Source: Microcoleus sp. FACHB-DQ6 (lineage in GTDB: Bacteria; Cyanobacteriota; Cyanobacteriia; Cyanobacteriales; Microcoleaceae). From it: a stretch of 38,317 bases of DNA. The notes beneath the pieces were generated by a model that saw only the letters and a program-made list of their open reading frames with translations, was not told the origin of the DNA and ran no database searches. The stretch covers positions 1-38,317 of the forward strand of contig JACJNV010000138.1 in the NCBI GenBank assembly GCA_014695175.1, written 5' to 3'. Positions 35,900 to 38,317 of this stretch are shown one piece after another; position 1 is the stretch's first letter; the number at the start of each line of letters is the position of its first letter. The position numbers and the translations under genes are program-made.

Positions 35900-36206
35900 C
35901 TTAAGTTGTCACCAATGGGCAGAGAGAGCGTGGGAACGAGTAAAAACTGCTGACTTGAGCTTGATGACTTGCTTTTGGACTCAGGTATTTGGGTAGCTGG
36001 GCAATTTCGTTTGTCCAAAGTCTAATCTAATATCGGTTTTTTCTGATAGAATGTAAGCTAGACTTCCCTGAAAGCTCCTGGTTAAGGGGAGCTGGTCTGG
36101 CATCTTCTCTCTCAACAGGGTGAGGGAGGATCTACTGTTGTGCAAATACTCTCTTGCTGTGCTTATCTGAATTTGGCTGTTTTCAACTACAAGGTATCTT
36201 CTAAAA

Positions 36207-37007
36207 ATGCATCATATTAAGGCAACTGATATTAGAACGTTGGTAAACGAAACGGTTTTGCCAAGGTATTCAATTTGCACCTTATTAACTGATAAAGCTC
36301 TCTATCAGCAAATGCTAGAGTCCTTTGCAAAAGGGGGCTTTACTCCCGATATTACTGAGTATTTGTATCTCGATAATAGCATCACAAATGCAGCCGATGC
36401 CTATTCTGGGATTAACGAGTTTCTGACGATGGCAAAAGGTCGGTATATCATCATTTGCCATCAGGATATTGTATTGGTCAATCACAACCTTGCCCAATTG
36501 GAAAATTGTATTGCTGAATTGAATAAACTTGATCCGAAGTGGGCACTGTTAGGAAATGCAGGTGGAAAATCCCTCGGATGTCTCTCAATAAGGCTTAAAG
36601 ACCCCCATGGCGATTATAACACTGGGGGATTTCCCATGAAGGTTCAATCATTGGATGAGAACTTTATCCTAGTACGCAAAAATGCTAATTTGGGAGCATC
36701 TAGTGACCTGGATGGATTTCATTTATATGGGTTTGATTTATGTTTTATGGCTGCAATGCGTGGATATTCTGCATATGTGGTGGATTTCCATCTTCAGCAC
36801 TTGTCACCAGGAAAAATAAGTCAAGATTTTATCAACAGTAGAAGTCGCATTATTGGGAAATATCAACAGTTGTTTTCTGGAAGGTTTTTCCAAACAACCT
36901 GCACATCGTTCTATCTTTCTGGTAATGCCATGCTCAATAGTATTTTCAATCATCCACCTATCATCAAATGGCTGGGGGATGTCTACAAGAGGTTTGGATG
37001 GTCATAA
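36207..37007 (+). CDS. Glycosyltransferase family 2-like protein
   Basis: This 266-residue soluble protein resembles a GT-A-fold glycosyltransferase. After an N-terminal region it shows ITNAADAYSGINEFLTMA and GRYIIICHQDIVLVNHNL. The CHQD string takes the place of the DxD region in a group of GT2-like proteins. GFHLYGFDLCFMAAMRG and AYVVDFHLQHLSPG form the C-terminal acceptor part. No membrane helix is present. There is only a weak AAGG before the ATG. It is isolated between IS relics, so it may be the last intact transferase of the broken polysaccharide cluster. Donor and acceptor sugars are unknown. Confidence 0.75.
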   Translation: MHHIKATDIRTLVNETVLPRYSICTLLTDKALYQQMLESFAKGGFTPDITEYLYLDNSITNAADAYSGINEFLTMAKGRYIIICHQDIVLVNHNLAQLENCIAELNKLDPKWALLGNAGGKSLGCLSIRLKDPHGDYNTGGFPMKVQSLDENFILVRKNANLGASSDLDGFHLYGFDLCFMAAMRGYSAYVVDFHLQHLSPGKISQDFINSRSRIIGKYQQLFSGRFFQTTCTSFYLSGNAMLNSIFNHPPIIKWLGDVYKRFGWS

Positions 37008-37255
37008 GTTTCTCCTGTTCACTACAGCGCTGAAGCATTTGGAGTTTGGACAAAACCTAAAATCACGCTATAGGTAGTGGCTAAATCCTCATCTTTGATG
37101 GAAAAAGGTCTACCTATAACATTTGTCCAAAGTCGAATAAAGCATGGTTCAGCTCGGTTGTTAGTGGGATTCAGACTTGATCAGCAACACCTTGCCAGAG
37201 GATCTAAGGAGATTTCTAACAAAGAAATTTTGGCGTTGCTGAATGATGCCATGAA
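37008..37255. other. Spacer with inverted TTTGGACAAA and TATAGGTAG words
   Basis: GTTTGGACAAAA (37044 onward) and CTATAGGTAG (37068-37077) are answered by CTACCTATA (37110-37118) and TTTGTCCAAAGTC (37122-37134) in reverse order, as in the ends of a small mobile element. A further TTTGTCCAAAGTC lies at 36010-36022, on the other side of the glycosyltransferase. A short plus-strand open frame (37077-37262) runs through but was not recognised. Confidence 0.45.
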
Positions 37256-37573
37256 TCATTGAGGAATCGGCACATCCCAGAACTTGAGGTAGTGTAGCAA
37301 CAATCTGATCGAGTGTCTCAGCATTTCCTCTAACGCGTGAATAACAAAGTGTCTTGCGATGCAGTCGGGCTTGCGTAATGTGGTAACCGTGTGTTTTCAC
37401 CTTCTACCCTGGTCATGTAAGTCTTGCTAATAATCTGATCTCCATCTGGAATAAATCCTGGATAGACTGGCGGGCCGTCCGTGACATAAAAATAACAATT
37501 CCATGTTGCTACAAGCTCCCACAAGGGGGCAAAGGTCTTCCCACGCTCGGTCGCCCAAAACCCACCCTAAGAT
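37256..37573 (-). pseudogene. IS1-family transposase remnant, frameshifted and 5'-truncated
   Basis: Minus-strand fragments in three frames match the C-terminal half of IS1-type transposases: GWVLGDR, then TFAPLWELVATWNCYFYVTDG in part, PVYPGFIPDGDQIISKTYM, TRVEGENTRL, ARLHRKTLCYS, and EMLRHSIRLLLHYLKFWDVP with stop at 37256-37258. At least three frameshifts separate them. The 5' half is missing because the sequence switches at 37573/37574 into the end of an IS4-type element. It is non-functional. Confidence 0.85.
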
Positions 37574-37590
37574 CATTGGTGACAAGTTAA
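37574..37590. repeat. IS4-type terminal inverted repeat
   Basis: CATTGGTGACAAGTTAA differs by one base from the left end of the 451-bp relic. It abuts the IS1 remnant, and the stop codon of the adjoining transposase lies inside it. Confidence 0.75.
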
Positions 37591-38108
37591 GCCTCAAAGC
37601 CAGTTGTCAAGGGGATTTTCGGAGGTAGCTCAAAGAAAAAAGGTTCTCCACTGCAGACAGCATCTGGAAAGGGTGCCACAATCAACTTGACCTTGGGTTT
37701 TCGTTGAGCTTTGACAATCCCTAAATCTCGATTTTCCTCTGCGGCCAAATACTTTACGGGGTCAGCAGCTAACCCCTTGTGATGAGCCACTTGAAAATGA
37801 TACAGACCTCGGTAAATCATCTCTAAAGAAATGCTCTCGAACGGCAGAGACATTTCCTCAGCAACCGCATCTCCTAAATCTACCAACACGCCATAAAACA
37901 GCCAAGTTCCCCAAATCTGTAACTTGATTTCATTGAGGGAACCCGTCCATAAATAACTGAGTCGCAAGAGGCGTTTGACCACGTTAAACGCCTCTTCAAT
38001 TCGCCATCGCCGTCGGTATAAATCGGCGACCACATAGGGCGGTAGAATTGTCGGGTCGAGTACGGAGGTCAGGTAAGAATGCCAGGTGTTCCCCGAACGA
38101 ACTTCTCT
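37587..38108 (-). pseudogene. IS4-family transposase, C-terminal part only
   Basis: The minus strand encodes about 170 residues of a DDE transposase C-terminus. The GTG at 38033 is internal: the frame continues upstream with TWHSYLTSVLDPTILPPYV to about 38108, where family-like sequence ends. The string YRRRWRIEEAFNVVK fits the YREK signature of IS4 transposases (Tyr, Arg, catalytic Glu, Lys). Then come LWTGSLNEIKLQIWGTWLFY and ISLEMIYRGLYHF. The N-terminal catalytic aspartates are missing, and an in-frame stop and hairpins lie upstream, so it is truncated. The left end retains its terminal repeat. Confidence 0.85.
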
Positions 38109-38214
38109 GACGGGGTGACAACCCCGTCAAAAGCCCCACCGGTGGCGGATTTGGCAAACTTGAGCTAAAAAAAGATGGGGTCTCCGTTGTTTAAGTGTCC
38201 CCATCTACATAATT
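38109..38214. other. Structured junction between two transposase fragments
   Basis: GACGGGG and CCCCGTC form a hairpin (38109-38128). CCACCGGTGG is a short palindrome (about 38136-38145). GATGGGG (38174-38180) and CCCCATC (38199-38205) form another inverted pair. The stretch marks where the minus-strand IS4 relic is cut and the next plus-strand element begins; the GATGGGG end is probably its terminal region. Confidence 0.45.
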
Positions 38215-38317
38215 ATGTTTCCTCAATTTTACCAAAACCATCTAGAAAAACAACTCAAACCGACAGAGTACCATACGCTCAAAGCTCTGGTATATCTGTT
38301 GCAGAGCCATAAACAAG
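38215..38317 (+). CDS. IS4-type transposase, N-terminus (runs off the window)
   Basis: The frame from the ATG at 38215 is open to the end of the window. It reads MFPQFYQNHLEKQL, then TEYHTLKALVYLLQSHKQ. This is the usual opening of a group of cyanobacterial IS4-like transposases, with a hydrophobic LKALVYLLQS helix. Only 34 residues are visible, so whether the gene is intact cannot be said. It points away from the truncated minus-strand transposase. Confidence 0.65.
   Translation, partial: MFPQFYQNHLEKQLKPTEYHTLKALVYLLQSHKQ

Larger units (their letters stand above)
35467..35917. mobile_element. Relic of an IS4-type element bounded by 16-bp inverted repeats
   Basis: CATTGGTGACAACTTA at 35467-35482 is the exact reverse complement of the sequence at 35902-35917. 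Directly inside the left end, AAGTTGCCACCAATG (35485-35499) forms a near-perfect 33-base palindrome with it. The interior holds a fragment of transposase C-terminus on the minus strand and a 12-bp hairpin (35871-35899). At 451 bp it is far too short for a full IS, so it is an internally deleted copy. No target duplication was found. Confidence 0.65.

Noticed and set aside
37077..37262. Small plus-strand open frame (61 codons) containing HGSARLLVGFRLDQQHLARG
   Set aside because: It begins with GTG inside an inverted repeat, ends inside the IS1 remnant, has no clear ribosome-binding site and was not recognised. It may be a gene tail but is not supportable.

Overview
The window looks like a chromosomal stretch of a filamentous, non-heterocystous cyanobacterium of the Oscillatoria/Microcoleus/Phormidium type (inference). 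The basis is the many GCGATCGC-type (HIP1) sites in and between genes, the heptameric tandem repeats and palindromic dispersed repeats in spacers, and genes of cyanobacterial style: an Rcp1-type regulator, an ethylene-receptor-type kinase, a class III adenylate cyclase with PAS domains, and a DUF318/DUF1980 permease pair.

Layout. (1) 1-560: the 3' end of a GGDEF diguanylate cyclase and a converging tRNA-Arg(CCG), separated by a long perfect hairpin. (2) 0.9-15.0 kb: a signalling island. On the plus strand are a Cache-HAMP hybrid histidine kinase, an overlapping REC-kinase, a lone receiver and a REC-PAS3-adenylate cyclase. On the minus strand are two more REC-kinases, an Rcp1-like regulator with a decayed tandem copy, and a kinase whose membrane part matches plant ETR1 ethylene-binding residues. 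None of these proteins carries a recognisable DNA-binding domain; visible outputs are cyclic nucleotides and phosphotransfer. (3) 15.0-19.6 kb: transketolase and a divergent lysyl-tRNA synthetase around a MITE-like element. (4) 19.6-24.6 kb: a 100-bp tandem repeat, a three-gene TerD operon whose middle gene is a TerD-vWA fusion, peptide deformylase and an HtrA-type protease. (5) 24.8-28.1 kb: dnaA, a probable replication origin with eight DnaA-box-like sites in mirrored orientation, and dnaN. (6) 28.3-32.9 kb: another sensor kinase, a 1-kb spacer with structured repeats, and a DUF318 permease plus DUF1980 partner. (7) 33.1-38.3 kb: a polysaccharide region in decay. It holds an intact flippase, a glycosyltransferase-like gene broken by an in-frame stop and an IS end, a second glycosyltransferase-like gene, and relics of IS4- and IS1-type elements. 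The window runs out inside the start of another IS4-type transposase.

How genes work together. The 3788 frame overlaps the 928 gene by 8 bases and the 5744 frame overlaps the lone receiver as ATGA, so both pairs are probably translationally coupled. The minus-strand ETR1-like kinase and Rcp1-like regulator are adjacent and co-directional, so they are likely cognate partners. The ter genes have their own sigma70-like promoter inside the end of def. dnaA-oriC-dnaN is the replication-initiation core. Everything here is read from sequence by eye; no database comparison was run.
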